NCBI RefSeq assembly: GCF_024138145.1
Contig: NZ_CP099997.1
Coordinates: forward strand, 806,001 to 870,000
Direction: 5' to 3'
Length of the DNA: 64,000 nucleotides
Source: Natronosalvus halobius
GTDB taxonomy: Archaea; Halobacteriota; Halobacteria; Halobacteriales; Natrialbaceae
The notes beneath the pieces are model-generated. The model saw only the letters and a program-made list of their open reading frames with translations, was not told the DNA's origin and made no database searches. Made by a program: the position numbers and the translations under genes. Below are positions 35,877-45,794 of this stretch, in pieces (position 1 is the stretch's first letter; each line of letters starts with the position of its first letter).

Positions 35877-36296
35877 ATGATCTCACGCGTTCTCGTCCCG
35901 ATCGACGATTCCGAGATGGCCGAACACGCCCTCGAGCACGCCCTCGAGGTGTACCCCGACGCAGACATCACCGTGATGCACATCGTCGGCGAACCGTCGC
36001 CGATGTGGGGGGAAGCGGCCGGACTCGCGCTGTCCGACGACCTCGAGGCGTCCGCCGAAGCGAGTGCCGAACCGGTACTCGAGAAAGCGGCGGCCGTCGC
36101 GGCAGACCACGGTCGAGAGATTACGACGACGGTGCAACTCGGCCATCCCGCGCGGGCGATCGTGAACCAGGCCGAAGACTACGACGTCGTCGTGCTCGGG
36201 AGCCACGGCGGTTCGCTCCTGGATCGGGTCATCGTCGGGAACGTTGCCGAGACGGTTTTCCGGCGGTCGCCGGTTCCCGTGACGGTCGTGCGATGA
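35877..36296 (+). CDS. Universal stress protein (UspA family)
   Basis: A 139-residue protein. The N-terminal ISRVLVPIDDSEMAEHALEHAL and C-terminal VVVLGSHGGSLLDRVIVGNVAETVFRRSPVPVTVV are diagnostic, and the G-x2-G-x9-G(S/T)-like loop suggests nucleotide binding. UspA proteins support survival under stress. It follows the phosphate permease; the TATA-like box suggests independent transcription as well. Single-domain length is normal. Confidence 0.93.
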   Translation: MISRVLVPIDDSEMAEHALEHALEVYPDADITVMHIVGEPSPMWGEAAGLALSDDLEASAEASAEPVLEKAAAVAADHGREITTTVQLGHPARAIVNQAEDYDVVVLGSHGGSLLDRVIVGNVAETVFRRSPVPVTVVR

Positions 36297-36401
36297 CTCT
36301 AGTGAGTTCGGGCTCGAGAGACAGCTCTGTTGAAACAGCACTCATCAGAATAGCTGATACAGGTGAATGTGGACTGGTCGGTTTTATCGCTAACGGAGTG
36401 G

Positions 36402-36409
36402 TTTTATTA
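36402..36409 (+). promoter_or_regulatory. TATA-like box for the small membrane protein gene
   Basis: TTTTATTA lies 23-30 bp before the ATG at 36432 and decides that start over an in-frame ATG at 36363, which lies upstream of it. Confidence 0.5.
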
Positions 36410-36431
36410 CTATCACGTGATATTCTGGAGT

Positions 36432-36602
36432 ATGAGTACACTCACTGATCGGCGGTTCCTCGCCTTCTGTTTCATTTCCGCCCTTATCGGCGTTCCAACA
36501 GCCGTTTTCACGTTTCCTAACAACGGAATTATGATTCTCGCCGTTCCTATTGTGGTTCTAACGATACTGATGTTTGCCGATGGGCTTGTGACTTCTACGT
36601 GA
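36432..36602 (+). CDS. Small hypothetical membrane protein
   Basis: A 56-residue protein with two hydrophobic helices, FLAFCFISALIGVPTAVFTF and IMILAVPIVVLTILMFADG, joined by a short PNNG turn. The codon use is more AT-rich than neighbours. It has its own promoter at leaderless distance. No family is recognised. Confidence 0.55.
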   Translation: MSTLTDRRFLAFCFISALIGVPTAVFTFPNNGIMILAVPIVVLTILMFADGLVTST

Positions 36603-36654
36603 GTTCTGTCCTAAACGGTCTCTCCTCGAGTGGCCCCAACAGGCCTCGAGGCGC

Positions 36655-37200
36655 TTACGCGTCCTCGTCGTTCGCCCGTTCGTCGTTCGTCTTATCGACC
36701 GACTCCTCGATCAACTCCTCGACCTGATCCTCGCGCGGTCGCCGGTCGACGCGCTCTTCCACCGACTCGACCTGGGCCTGCACCTCGCTCACCTGCTTGC
36801 CGACGGATTCCTCGACGGCCGCTCCCACGCTCTCTTCGACCTGCTGGCCGACCTGTGCCTGGACCGTCTCCTCGACAGTTCGTTCGACCTGCGGGGTGAC
36901 CGTTTTCTCGACGGTCTGCTCGAGCGACTCTTCGACCTGTTCGCCGACTTGCTGGCCGACCGTCTCCTGGACGGTCTCGCCCACGGTCTGTTCGACCGTT
37001 TCCTCGAGGACCTGGGTCATCCACTCGGGGTCGAACCGGGCCATCTTCCAGACGACGTGGATGACGTAGGCCACGAAGACCCCGATCCCGAACGCGATCC
37101 CGATTCGCGAGTTCTCGAGCGTCGCGATGAGGGCGATCGCCAGGAAGATCAACACGCCATAGGCGATGTCCACCGCGGCGTCGATTTGCGCCGGTCGCAT
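36655..37200 (-). CDS. Membrane protein with a strict four-residue repeat
   Basis: A 181-residue protein. Residues 12-52 contain two hydrophobic helices (YGVLIFLAIALIATL and IGIAFGIGVFVAYVIHVV). From residue 65 to 137 a Val or Leu occurs exactly every fourth position (19 in a row), in units such as EETV, GQQV and EESV. After residue 140 the repeat loosens into an ordinary charged coil. A strict period of four is not the heptad of normal coiled coils; it would place hydrophobic residues on a slowly rotating stripe, as in apolipoprotein-like amphipathic helices. A GTG at 37206 could add two residues. Function unknown. Confidence 0.75.
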   Translation of the reverse strand: MRPAQIDAAVDIAYGVLIFLAIALIATLENSRIGIAFGIGVFVAYVIHVVWKMARFDPEWMTQVLEETVEQTVGETVQETVGQQVGEQVEESLEQTVEKTVTPQVERTVEETVQAQVGQQVEESVGAAVEESVGKQVSEVQAQVESVEERVDRRPREDQVEELIEESVDKTNDERANDEDA

Positions 37201-37550
37201 CGTCACCGACCTCCCTCGACTCGAGCGTCGGCCATCGGTGCGACGGGAGTGATCGAACGCGAGGCGACTCGGCCGGCGGGTCCGCGCTGAGTAGCGCGGC
37301 GACGAACACGGCGATTCATGTGGTCGAGACGAACGTCACGAACGGAGGAAACGTTTTGGGTATCCGCCGGGAGCGAATCGCTGGAGCGGTCGGCATCGGC
37401 CGAAAGCGGGAGGCGAGGTACTAGTATCGAAGCCTCGATATAGATTTTATAGTATCGGGGAGATTCGAATCATTCTCGTCTGTCGCTCACCGTCTCCGTA
37501 GCGACGGCCGAGCGGACGATTTTTGCCCCCTGCCCGTCCACATCGAGTGA
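37201..37550. other. Divergent promoter region with a 6-bp dyad
   Basis: This 350 bp region separates the repeat protein and the Bax1-type gene. TATCGA at 37425-37430 and TCGATA at 37435-37440 form a 16 bp dyad, followed by an AT-rich tract (TATAGATTTTATAG) to about 37455. GATTTTT at 37519-37525 is the likely TATA box of the nuclease gene. No coding frame is convincing. Confidence 0.5.
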
Positions 37551-39059
37551 ATGCTGCGCAAGGAACTGCTCCGCGTCTCCCGGGCCGGCGGCGGCTACCA
37601 CCTCCAGTTCGCCGACCGCGAGCACCGGCCACTTGCTGCCCGCGTCATCGGGACGTTCCAGGGCCACGTCGGGGAGCAGTGGGGAACGCTCGAGGACGCG
37701 CTGGCCGGTCTCGAGGCCGACGCGCCCGACTTCAAACTCGCTCGGGGATTCGCCGCCCTGTGCGAGCGCGAGGCCACCTTCGAGACGGACGCTCCCTTCG
37801 ATCCCGAACGGATTCGCCCGGCGGTGTTCGAGGCGGCCGAAGCCGTCGGCGTCGTCGCCGAGGAAGAGCGGGCGATGGCGCTCGTGGGCGCCGCGGAAAG
37901 CCGCGACGTGTCGGCGGACGCCCTCGAGGCGGGCCTGTTCGCCGACCTCGAGGAGCGCCAGGTGCTCGCCGAATTGGACGTCCCGTGGGATCCGAACGGC
38001 CTCGTCGCCCAGTACAACCTCTCGCTGGCCCAGACGGCGCTGTTCGACGCGACCGAGGTCCGCGTTCGGTCGTCCGATCCGAAGGCGTTGATTTCGGCGG
38101 TCAAACGGCTCCGGCTGATGTACGAAATCGAAGTTCCAGAGGAGGGAGACCGAATCGTCGTCGTCACCGGCCCCACCGCACTCTTTCGAGCCACCAGACG
38201 GTACGGAACCCGGTTCGCACGCCTCCTGCGCACCGTCGCGAAGGCCGAGGAGTGGTCGCTCGAAGCGACGATCGACGACCGGGGAACCGAGCGGACGCTC
38301 ACGCTATCGGACGCCGATCCCGTGCGGGTGCCCGACACCGACCCGGTCACCGAAGTGTCCTTCGACAGCGGCGTCGAGATCGATTTCGCCGCCCGATTCT
38401 CGAACCTGGACCTCGAGTGGGATCTCGTTCGCGAACCCGAACCCCTATCGACGGGGACGCGGGCGATGATCCCCGACTTCGCGTTCGACTACCGTCACGA
38501 CGACTTCCGGGTCTACTTCGAGATCATGGGCTTCTGGACGCCCGAGTACGTCGAGAAGAAACTCGGCCAGCTCGAGGGCCTCGAGGACGTGGACATGATC
38601 GTGGCCGTCGACGAGTCCCTCGGGGCCGGCGAGGCCATCGAGGCAAGAGACCACCGGGCGATCCCGTTCCGCGGAACGGTTCGATTGAAGGACGTCGCCG
38701 ACGTGCTCCGCGAGTACGAGACGGATCTGGTCGCGGCGAGTGCCGAACGCCTCCCGGACGAACTGGTCCTGGACGAGGACGTGATCGCGCTGGCCGACCT
38801 CGCCGCCCGCCACGGCGTCGGAGAGGACGCCCTCGAGGCGGTGGCGTTTCCCGACCACGAACGTGTCGGACGATCGCTCGTTCGCCCCGGCGTGCTCGCG
38901 GCGCTGCGAGAGGACCTCGAAGCCGGGCTTTCGCTGGCCGAGGTTGAGACGGTCCTCGAGGAGGTCGGACTCGCGGAGACGAGTGCCACCCTCTCGCGAC
39001 TGGGGTATCGCGTCGAGTGGGAGGGGTTGGGCGGTGGCGTGTTACGCCGAAGTGAGTGA
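37551..39059 (+). CDS. DUF790 family protein, Bax1-type nuclease
   Basis: A 502-residue protein of the archaeal DUF790/Bax1 family. The nuclease core lies near residues 305-360: MIPDFAFDYRHDDFRVYFEIMGFWTPEYVEKKL, with the acidic and Lys residues of a PD-(D/E)XK-like site, and MIVAVDESLGAGEAIEARD next to it. Bax1 binds the XPB helicase in Sulfolobus and Archaeoglobus and cuts DNA near its junction, so a role in nucleotide excision repair is likely by family. In many archaea the XPB gene is adjacent; here no helicase gene is beside it. The C-terminal half is acidic and leucine-rich. Confidence 0.85.
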   Translation: MLRKELLRVSRAGGGYHLQFADREHRPLAARVIGTFQGHVGEQWGTLEDALAGLEADAPDFKLARGFAALCEREATFETDAPFDPERIRPAVFEAAEAVGVVAEEERAMALVGAAESRDVSADALEAGLFADLEERQVLAELDVPWDPNGLVAQYNLSLAQTALFDATEVRVRSSDPKALISAVKRLRLMYEIEVPEEGDRIVVVTGPTALFRATRRYGTRFARLLRTVAKAEEWSLEATIDDRGTERTLTLSDADPVRVPDTDPVTEVSFDSGVEIDFAARFSNLDLEWDLVREPEPLSTGTRAMIPDFAFDYRHDDFRVYFEIMGFWTPEYVEKKLGQLEGLEDVDMIVAVDESLGAGEAIEARDHRAIPFRGTVRLKDVADVLREYETDLVAASAERLPDELVLDEDVIALADLAARHGVGEDALEAVAFPDHERVGRSLVRPGVLAALREDLEAGLSLAEVETVLEEVGLAETSATLSRLGYRVEWEGLGGGVLRRSE

Positions 39060-39126
39060 CGCGAGTCACACTGGCAGGTGAGTGACGCAAGTCACGCGAA
39101 GAACGCGAATCACGATGGCGGGCCGA

Positions 39127-39528
39127 TCAGTCGCCGTCGCCGGTCAACTCCTCGAGTGCGTCGAGGTATCGCTCGCGAGGCACCTGGTACAGCTCGCGGA
39201 AATCGATCTCGCCCGCGGCGAATCGCTCGGCCAGGTCGAGCGTGCAGTCGACGGCCTCCTCCCTGGTCGGAAATCGGTTGGTCTCCTGGAGGTGGACTTC
39301 CGGTTCGAGGTAGAGGGTGACGTGCCAGTCGTGCTCGGCGGACCGGTTGCCCGGGTTGACGCCTGGACGGCGTGACCGTTTGCCGTGAGTGAGATACAGC
39401 GTCGGGAGACACGCGGCCGGATACTCGTCAGCGTCGAACACGTCTGGACGGTAGGCGAGGACGACTCGACCGTCGTCCTGGTCACTCCAGACGGTCCAGT
39501 CCTCGGGGAGGTCGGCGAAGTCGCTCAT
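39127..39528 (-). CDS. DUF5820 family haloarchaeal protein
   Basis: A 133-residue acidic protein. It starts MSDFADLPEDWTVWSDQDDG and contains VVLAYRPDVFDADEYPAACL and EHDWHVTLYLEPEVHL. It resembles a widely conserved haloarchaeal family (DUF5820) of unknown function. The ATG at 39528 gives the typical start; a frame to 39552 adds eight residues. It is convergent with the Bax1-type gene. No operon partner. Confidence 0.7.
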   Translation of the reverse strand: MSDFADLPEDWTVWSDQDDGRVVLAYRPDVFDADEYPAACLPTLYLTHGKRSRRPGVNPGNRSAEHDWHVTLYLEPEVHLQETNRFPTREEAVDCTLDLAERFAAGEIDFRELYQVPRERYLDALEELTGDGD

Positions 39529-40060
39529 TGGTAGTACCCGGTATACGCACACGAGCCCTAAAGCGGTACTGACACCGGCTGGTGCTCTGACACGGGTTCG
39601 AGAGTGTGATATCGGAACGTGCGCGCGAGCAAAATCGGCTCACAGCCGCCCTCGACTTATATACGCCGCGGCACTATTCGACCATGTTCTGTGTCAACAT
39701 ACAAACGTTCTTGAACGGAATTGCCGGAAAAAGGTCCTGGTAAATATCTTTTGGGGCTATGCTTAAGTGTCTCGAATACACACTCATTAAACACTATCGA
39801 TATCCGATCGGCGGATCGATCCACTTCACACGGTGCACTGTCGACACAGGCGATGAACGAGTCGCCGCGTCGACGGAGTGGTGAAGGTTCACACATGACA
39901 ATCCCTGCGAATGCCGCCCGAGCGACTTCGCCTATCCGACCGGTACCGAGAGTGGCGAGTCTCGACGGATCGAGACGCCATCGTCGCCCAGTCGGATTGA
40001 CCGAAGTGAACCGAATCGGTACGGACGGCCCCGGCTGTGGTTCCCAGCCCAACACAATCC
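39529..40060. other. Long leader region upstream of the PrkA operon
   Basis: About 530 bp, AT-rich between 39650 and 39800, with candidate TATA boxes CTTATATAC near 39656, TAAATATC near 39742 and CTTAAGT near 39771. If the last is used, the prkA mRNA would have a leader of about 260 bases. No frame here looks like a gene. Long leaders are unusual in haloarchaea and may carry regulation. Confidence 0.4.
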
Positions 40061-42133
40061 ATGACTAGTGACATCGAAACCCTCGAGACGCTGAGCAGCG
40101 ATTACAAAGCATCCGTCCCCGAGGACCTTCGGGAGACGCAATCCTTCGACTGGTACCTCGAGGCGTGCTACGAAGATCCGAAGATCACGCGAAACGCCCA
40201 CCAGCGCGTCGCGGACATGTTCGACTTCTACGGCACGTCCTACGACGAGACCGAAGGCGTCGTCGAGTACCGACTCGCGAGCGAGGATCCGCTGGGTGAC
40301 GGCGAGAACACGTTCTACGGGACCGTCATCCACCAGTCGATCCACGAATTCGTCAACAAGGTCAAATCCGGCGCCCGGCGTCTGGGTCCGGAACGACGGA
40401 TCAAACTCCTGCTCGGCCCGGTCGGCTCCGGGAAATCGCACTTCGACAAGCAGGTGCGCAAGTACTTCGAGGACTACACGCTCCGCGAGGAGGGTCGCAT
40501 GTACACCTTTCGCTGGACCAACCTCGGTGACGTGATCCGCGACCAGGACCCGACCGACGACACGGTCCGCTCGCCGATGAACCAGGACCCCCTCGTTCTC
40601 CTGCCGCTCGAGCAGCGCCAGACGGTGATCGACGCCCTGAACGAGCGACTCGACGCACCGTACACGATCCGCAACGAGCAGAGTCTCGATCCCGAGAGCG
40701 AGTTCTACATGGACAAACTGCTCGCTCACTACGACGACGACCTCCAGCAGGTGCTGGCGAATCACGTCGACATCGTCCGCCTCGTTGCCGACGAAAACAA
40801 GCGCCAGTGTCTCGAGACGTTCGAACCTAAGGACAAGAAGAACCAGGACGAGACCGAGTTGACCGGCGACGTCAACTACTCCAAGATCGCCATCTACGGC
40901 GAGTCCGATCCGCGCGCGTTCGACTACTCGGGGGCGTTTTGTAACGCCAACCGCGGCATCTTCTCCGGCGAAGAACTTCTGAAGCTCCAGCGGGAGTTCC
41001 TCTACGACTTTCTGCACGCCACCCAGGAGATGACGATCAAGCCGAAGAACAACCCCCGGATCGACATCGATCAGGTGATCGTCGGCCGGACGAACATGCC
41101 CGAGTACAAGGACAAGAAGGGCGACGAGAAGATGGAGGCGTTCAACGACCGGACCAAGCGCATCGACTTCCCGTACGTCCTCTCCTACGAACAGGAGTCA
41201 CAGATCTACGACAAGATGCTCGCCAACGCCGACGTCCCCGACATCAACGTCGAGCCCCACACCCTCGAGATGGCGGGCCTGTTCGGCGTTCTCACCCGGA
41301 TCGAAGAGCCCGACACCGAGACGGTCGATCTGCTCTCGAAGGCGAAGGCCTACAACGGCGAGATCGACGAGGGCGACGACCTGGACGTCAAAAAGCTCCG
41401 TGAGGAAGCCGCCCGCAAGGCCGTGATCGGCGAAGGGATGGTCGGCGTCTCCCCACGGTTCATCGGTGACGAGATTGCCGAGGCGATCATGGACTCGAAG
41501 CACCGTTCGCGTGGGTTCCTCTCACCGCTAACGGTGTTCAACTTCTTCGAGGAGAACCTCGAGCACCACGGATCGATCCCCGAAGAAAATTTCGAGCGCT
41601 ACTACCGCTACCTCGAGATGGTTCGCGAGGAGTACCGCGAGCGCGCCATCGAGGACGTCCGCCACGCGCTGGCCTACGACGTCGACGAGATCCAGCGCCA
41701 GGGCGAGAAGTACATGGACCACGTCATGGCCTACATCGACGACGACACCATCGAGGACTCCCTGACGGGTCGCGAGCAGGAACCCGACGAGACGTTCCTG
41801 CGCTCGGTCGAGGAGAAACTCAACGTGCCCGAGGACCGCAAGAACGACTTCCGCCAGGAGGTGTCCAACTGGGTCTCCCGCCGCGCCCGCGAGGGCGACA
41901 CGTTCAACCCGCAGGACAACGAACGTCTGCGCCGCGCCCTCGAGCGAAAGCTCTGGGAGGACAAGAAGCACAACATCAACTTCTCCGCGCTGGTGAGCGC
42001 CAACGAGTTCGACGACGACGAGCGCAGCGCCTGGATCGACGCCCTGATGGAACAGGGCTACTCCGAAGCCGGCGCGAAGGAGGTGCTCGAGTTCGCTGGC
42101 GCGGAGGTCGCCAAAGCCGAAATCGAGGACTAA
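40061..42133 (+). CDS. prkA: PrkA-family serine protein kinase
   Basis: A 690-residue PrkA. The AAA-like ATP-binding part has Walker A GPVGSGKS at residues 119-126, with RMYTFRWTNLGDVIRD and IIVGRTNMPEYKDKK following, and a C-terminal PrkA kinase-like domain from about residue 420 (FIGDEIAEAIMDSKHRSRGFLSP). In bacteria PrkA is a stress and sporulation-linked kinase; its archaeal substrates are unknown. It is the first of four adjacent genes (PrkA, PrkA-like, DUF444, SpoVR), a cluster conserved across bacteria and haloarchaea, which suggests they act together. The next gene starts 1 bp after its stop. Confidence 0.92.
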   Translation: MTSDIETLETLSSDYKASVPEDLRETQSFDWYLEACYEDPKITRNAHQRVADMFDFYGTSYDETEGVVEYRLASEDPLGDGENTFYGTVIHQSIHEFVNKVKSGARRLGPERRIKLLLGPVGSGKSHFDKQVRKYFEDYTLREEGRMYTFRWTNLGDVIRDQDPTDDTVRSPMNQDPLVLLPLEQRQTVIDALNERLDAPYTIRNEQSLDPESEFYMDKLLAHYDDDLQQVLANHVDIVRLVADENKRQCLETFEPKDKKNQDETELTGDVNYSKIAIYGESDPRAFDYSGAFCNANRGIFSGEELLKLQREFLYDFLHATQEMTIKPKNNPRIDIDQVIVGRTNMPEYKDKKGDEKMEAFNDRTKRIDFPYVLSYEQESQIYDKMLANADVPDINVEPHTLEMAGLFGVLTRIEEPDTETVDLLSKAKAYNGEIDEGDDLDVKKLREEAARKAVIGEGMVGVSPRFIGDEIAEAIMDSKHRSRGFLSPLTVFNFFEENLEHHGSIPEENFERYYRYLEMVREEYRERAIEDVRHALAYDVDEIQRQGEKYMDHVMAYIDDDTIEDSLTGREQEPDETFLRSVEEKLNVPEDRKNDFRQEVSNWVSRRAREGDTFNPQDNERLRRALERKLWEDKKHNINFSALVSANEFDDDERSAWIDALMEQGYSEAGAKEVLEFAGAEVAKAEIED

Positions 42134-42134
42134 C

Positions 42135-44420
42135 ATGCGCGGCACCGACTACGTCGACGCGGCCGACCGCACGCTCGAGGAGACCTACGAGGAGCCGATG
42201 AGCCTCGCGGCGTACGTCGACCGGATCTTCGAGACCCCGTCGACGGCCTCCCACGCCTCGAAGTACCTGCTCGAGGCCATCGAGGCCGCCGGAACGCGAA
42301 CGGTCGTCGAGGAGGGAGAAGAGAAGCGGCGCTACCGCTTTTTCGACGACCCCGGAAACGACGGCGAGCACGCGATTCTGGGCAACACCGAGGTACTCAA
42401 CGAGTTCGTCGACGACCTGCAGTCCATCGCCGCGGGCCGGGCGAAAGACGAGAAGATCATCTGGTTCGAGGGGCCGACGGCGACCGGCAAGTCCGAACTC
42501 AAGCGGTGCCTGGTCAACGGGCTTCGCGAGTACTCGAAGACGCCTGCGGGTCGCCGCTACACCCTCGAGTGGAACGTCGACGCGACCGACCCGGACGAGC
42601 GGGGACTGAGCTACGGCGGCAATCCCGCGCCGTCCGACGACGACCACTGGTACGAGAGTCCGGTTCAGGTCCACCCGCTGGCCGTCTTTCCCGAGCAGGT
42701 CCGAGAAGAGTTGCTCGCGACACTGAACGACCGACTCGACGAGCACGTCCCGATTTCGGTCGACACCCGACTCGATCCGTTCTCCAGGGAAGCCTACGAC
42801 TACCTCGAGGAACAGTACCGCCGCCACGGTACCGAGGGACTCTTCTCGGCGATCACCGACGAGAGTCACCTCCGGGTGAAGAACTACGTCGTCGACGTCG
42901 GCTCGGGAATAGGCGTCCTCCACGCGGAGGACGACGGTCGACCGAAGGAACGGCTGGTCGGCTCGTGGATGCACGGGATGCTCCAGGAACTCGACTCCCG
43001 CGGCCGGAAGAACCCGCAGGCGTTCAGCTACGACGGCGTCCTCTCGCAGGGCAACGGCGTCCTGACGGTGGTCGAGGACGCCGCCCAGCACGCCGACTTG
43101 CTCCAGAAGCTGCTCAACGTACCCGACGAGCGATCCGTAAAACTCGACAAGGGAATCGCGATGGACGTCGACACCCAGCTGCTCATCATCTCGAACCCCG
43201 ACCTGGAGGCCCAGCTCAACCAGCACGCCGACCGAAACGGGATGGACCCGCTGAAGGCGCTCAAGCGCCGCCTCGACAAACACGAGTTCGGCTACCTGAC
43301 GAACCTGAGCCTCGAGACCGAGTTGATCCGCCGGGAACTCACCGGTGAAACGACCATCTGGGAGGCCGAGGACTACGACGACGTGGCCGCGAAGATCAGG
43401 GAACCGATCACCATCACGGTCAAAGAGAGCGACGGAACGCTTCGCGAACGCGAGTTCGCCCCGCACGCGCTCGAGGCGGCAGCCCTCTACGCAGTCCTCA
43501 CGCGCCTCGACGAGGACGGAACGCCCCCTGGGCTCGACCTGATCGACAAGGCGCTGCTCTACGACCGGGGGTACCTCCAGGAGGGCGACACCCGCCGGGA
43601 CAAAGACGAGTTCGAGTTCGACGAGCACAGCCACGACGGTGAGCACGGCATTCCGGTGACGTACACCCGTGATACGTTGGCCGAACTCCTCCAGCACGAG
43701 GCAGACCGCCACCACCCCGACCTCCCGGTCGCCGACGTGGTCATGCCGCGAGACGTGTTGAACGCGTTAGCCGAGGGACTGGCCGACGCCCCGGTGTTCT
43801 CCACGGGCGAGCGCTCGGAGTTCGAGAACCGGGTCGTTCCCGTGAAGAACTACGTCTACGATCAGCAGGAGTCCGACGTCATCGAGGCCATCATGCACGA
43901 GCAACGCGTCGACGAGGCGACCGTCGCCGAGTACGTCGAGCACGTCTACGCCTGGGAGACGGACGAGGCGCTCTACAACGACCGTGGCGAAGAGATCGAC
44001 CCCGACCCGCTGAAGATGAAGCTCTTCGAGGTCGAACACCTCGGCCGGTTCTCCGAAGAGGCCTACGAGTCGAACCTGCCACGGGAGGTCGTCAGGGAGT
44101 TCCGCCGCGAAAAGGTCATCACGGCGCTCAACCGCCATGCCTGGGAGCACCGTGACGAGGACTTCTCCGTGTCGGACGTCGACCTCGCGTCGATCCCCGT
44201 CATCAGGTCTGTCCTGGAGAGCCACGACTGGGACGACGTCAGGCGGACCTTCGAGGACCTCGACCCCCATCAGTGGGACGACCCGCCGAGCGGCACCGAG
44301 ACCGAGGCCGTCAAGGAGGCGACCCTCGAGCGCCTGGTCGCGGACTTCGATTACTCCCCGGCGTCGGCCGAGTTGACCAGCAGACACGTCATGAGTCAGG
44401 TGAGTTACCGATGGGACTGA
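42135..44420 (+). CDS. Second PrkA-like ATPase/kinase
   Basis: A 761-residue paralogue of PrkA. Walker A GPTATGKS occurs at residues 113-120, with [20 protein letters not shown] and [20 protein letters not shown] in the second half. It is more divergent than the first PrkA and its kinase half is less well matched, so it may be a partner rather than a second kinase. It begins 1 bp after prkA and its stop overlaps the DUF444 start by 10 bp, showing coupled translation. Confidence 0.87.
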   Translation: MRGTDYVDAADRTLEETYEEPMSLAAYVDRIFETPSTASHASKYLLEAIEAAGTRTVVEEGEEKRRYRFFDDPGNDGEHAILGNTEVLNEFVDDLQSIAAGRAKDEKIIWFEGPTATGKSELKRCLVNGLREYSKTPAGRRYTLEWNVDATDPDERGLSYGGNPAPSDDDHWYESPVQVHPLAVFPEQVREELLATLNDRLDEHVPISVDTRLDPFSREAYDYLEEQYRRHGTEGLFSAITDESHLRVKNYVVDVGSGIGVLHAEDDGRPKERLVGSWMHGMLQELDSRGRKNPQAFSYDGVLSQGNGVLTVVEDAAQHADLLQKLLNVPDERSVKLDKGIAMDVDTQLLIISNPDLEAQLNQHADRNGMDPLKALKRRLDKHEFGYLTNLSLETELIRRELTGETTIWEAEDYDDVAAKIREPITITVKESDGTLREREFAPHALEAAALYAVLTRLDEDGTPPGLDLIDKALLYDRGYLQEGDTRRDKDEFEFDEHSHDGEHGIPVTYTRDTLAELLQHEADRHHPDLPVADVVMPRDVLNALAEGLADAPVFSTGERSEFENRVVPVKNYVYDQQESDVIEAIMHEQRVDEATVAEYVEHVYAWETDEALYNDRGEEIDPDPLKMKLFEVEHLGRFSEEAYESNLPREVVREFRREKVITALNRHAWEHRDEDFSVSDVDLASIPVIRSVLESHDWDDVRRTFEDLDPHQWDDPPSGTETEAVKEATLERLVADFDYSPASAELTSRHVMSQVSYRWD

Positions 44421-45739
44421 GAGACGACCTCGACCGATTCCGCGAAGTGGGCGAAGAGCGCCGCGAGGACCTTTCGGAGTTTATCCAGTACGGCGACCTG
44501 AGCGGTGGCAATCGAAACGACATACAGATCCCGATCAAGATCGTCTCCCTGCCAGGATTCGAGTACGATCAGCGCGACCAGGGCGGCGTCGGCCAGGGGG
44601 ACGGCGACACCCCGGACGTCGGTCAGCCGGTCGGCCAGCCACAGCCCCAGCCTGGCGACGGAGACGACGACGAGGAGGGCGAACCCGGCGAGGAAGGGGG
44701 TGAACACGAGTACTACGAGATGGACCCCGAGGAGTTCGCCCAGGAACTCGACGAGGAACTCGGCCTGGACCTAGAGCCGAAGGGTAAACGCGTTATCGAG
44801 GAGAAGGAGGGCCCGTACACGGACCTCACCCGATCCGGCCCGGACAGCACGCTCGACTTCGAGCGCATGTTCAAGGAGGGACTCAAGCGCAAGCTGACGA
44901 TGGACTTCGACGAGGAGTTCGTCCGCGAGGTCTGCAAGGTCGAGGGGATTACCCCGCGGGAGGTCTTCGAGTGGGCCCGCGGAGAGAACCTCCCGGTGTC
45001 GATGGCCTGGATCGAGGATGCCCACGCCGAGGCGGCCGACGACCGCGGAACGTGGACGTCGATCGAGGACGTCGAGGAAAACGTCGAGCGTGAGACGATT
45101 CACGAGCAGATTCGACGCGACGGCATCAAGCACGTTCCGTTCCGGCGTGAGGACGAGCGCTACCGCTACCCCGAGATCATCGAGGAGAAAGAGAAGAACG
45201 TCGTCGTCGTCAACATTCGGGACGTCTCGGGATCGATGCGCGAGAAGAAGCGGGAACTCGTCGAACGCACCTTTACGCCGCTCGACTGGTACCTCACCGG
45301 GAAGTACGACAACGCCGAGTTCGTCTACATCGCCCACGATGCCGACGCCTGGAAGGTCGAGCGCGAGGAGTTCTTCGGGATCCGCTCCGGTGGCGGGACC
45401 CGCATCTCGAGTGCGTACGAACTCGCCCGGGAACTCCTCGAGGAGTACCCCTGGAGCGACTGGAACCGCTACGTCTTCGCCGCCGGCGACTCCGAGAACT
45501 CGAGCAACGACACCGAGGAGGGTGTCATCCCGCTAATGGAGTCGATTCCAGCGAACCTCCACGCCTACGTTGAGACCCAGCCGAGCGGCAACGCCATCAA
45601 CGCGACCCACGCCGAGGAACTCGAGCGCCACTTCGGCGACGGCGACGACGTCGCGGTGGCGTACGTCAACAGCGAGGAGGACGTGACCGACGCGATTTAC
45701 CGCATCCTCAGCACCGAAGCGGGTGATTCAGATGAGTAA
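44411..45739 (+). CDS. DUF444 (YeaH-like) von Willebrand A-type protein
   Basis: A 442-residue protein. A disordered Gly/Glu/Gln-rich region occupies about residues 55-110. A vWA-like domain follows, with the metal-ion motif DVSGSM in [21 protein letters not shown] near residue 270 and [17 protein letters not shown] further on. DUF444 proteins are always near PrkA and SpoVR genes and are thought to assist the kinase. The ATG at 44411 overlaps the preceding gene; a longer frame from 44273 is antisense-like. The stop overlaps a 20-codon mini-frame that leads into the SpoVR gene. Confidence 0.9.
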   Translation: MGLRDDLDRFREVGEERREDLSEFIQYGDLSGGNRNDIQIPIKIVSLPGFEYDQRDQGGVGQGDGDTPDVGQPVGQPQPQPGDGDDDEEGEPGEEGGEHEYYEMDPEEFAQELDEELGLDLEPKGKRVIEEKEGPYTDLTRSGPDSTLDFERMFKEGLKRKLTMDFDEEFVREVCKVEGITPREVFEWARGENLPVSMAWIEDAHAEAADDRGTWTSIEDVEENVERETIHEQIRRDGIKHVPFRREDERYRYPEIIEEKEKNVVVVNIRDVSGSMREKKRELVERTFTPLDWYLTGKYDNAEFVYIAHDADAWKVEREEFFGIRSGGGTRISSAYELARELLEEYPWSDWNRYVFAAGDSENSSNDTEEGVIPLMESIPANLHAYVETQPSGNAINATHAEELERHFGDGDDVAVAYVNSEEDVTDAIYRILSTEAGDSDE

Positions 45740-45794
45740 CGAAACACACGGGCTGCGTTTCGAACGCACGAAATCCACGAGGTGGATTTCATGA
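45732..45794 (+). CDS. 20-codon mini-ORF bridging DUF444 and SpoVR
   Basis: An ATG at 45732 overlaps the DUF444 stop and opens a frame of 20 codons ending at TGA 45792-45794, which overlaps the SpoVR ATG at 45791. It begins MSNETHG, and the SpoVR protein begins MSNSD, so the two starts share the same first three codons, as though duplicated. It may serve translational coupling; whether the peptide matters is unknown. Confidence 0.35.
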   Translation: MSNETHGLRFERTKSTRWIS

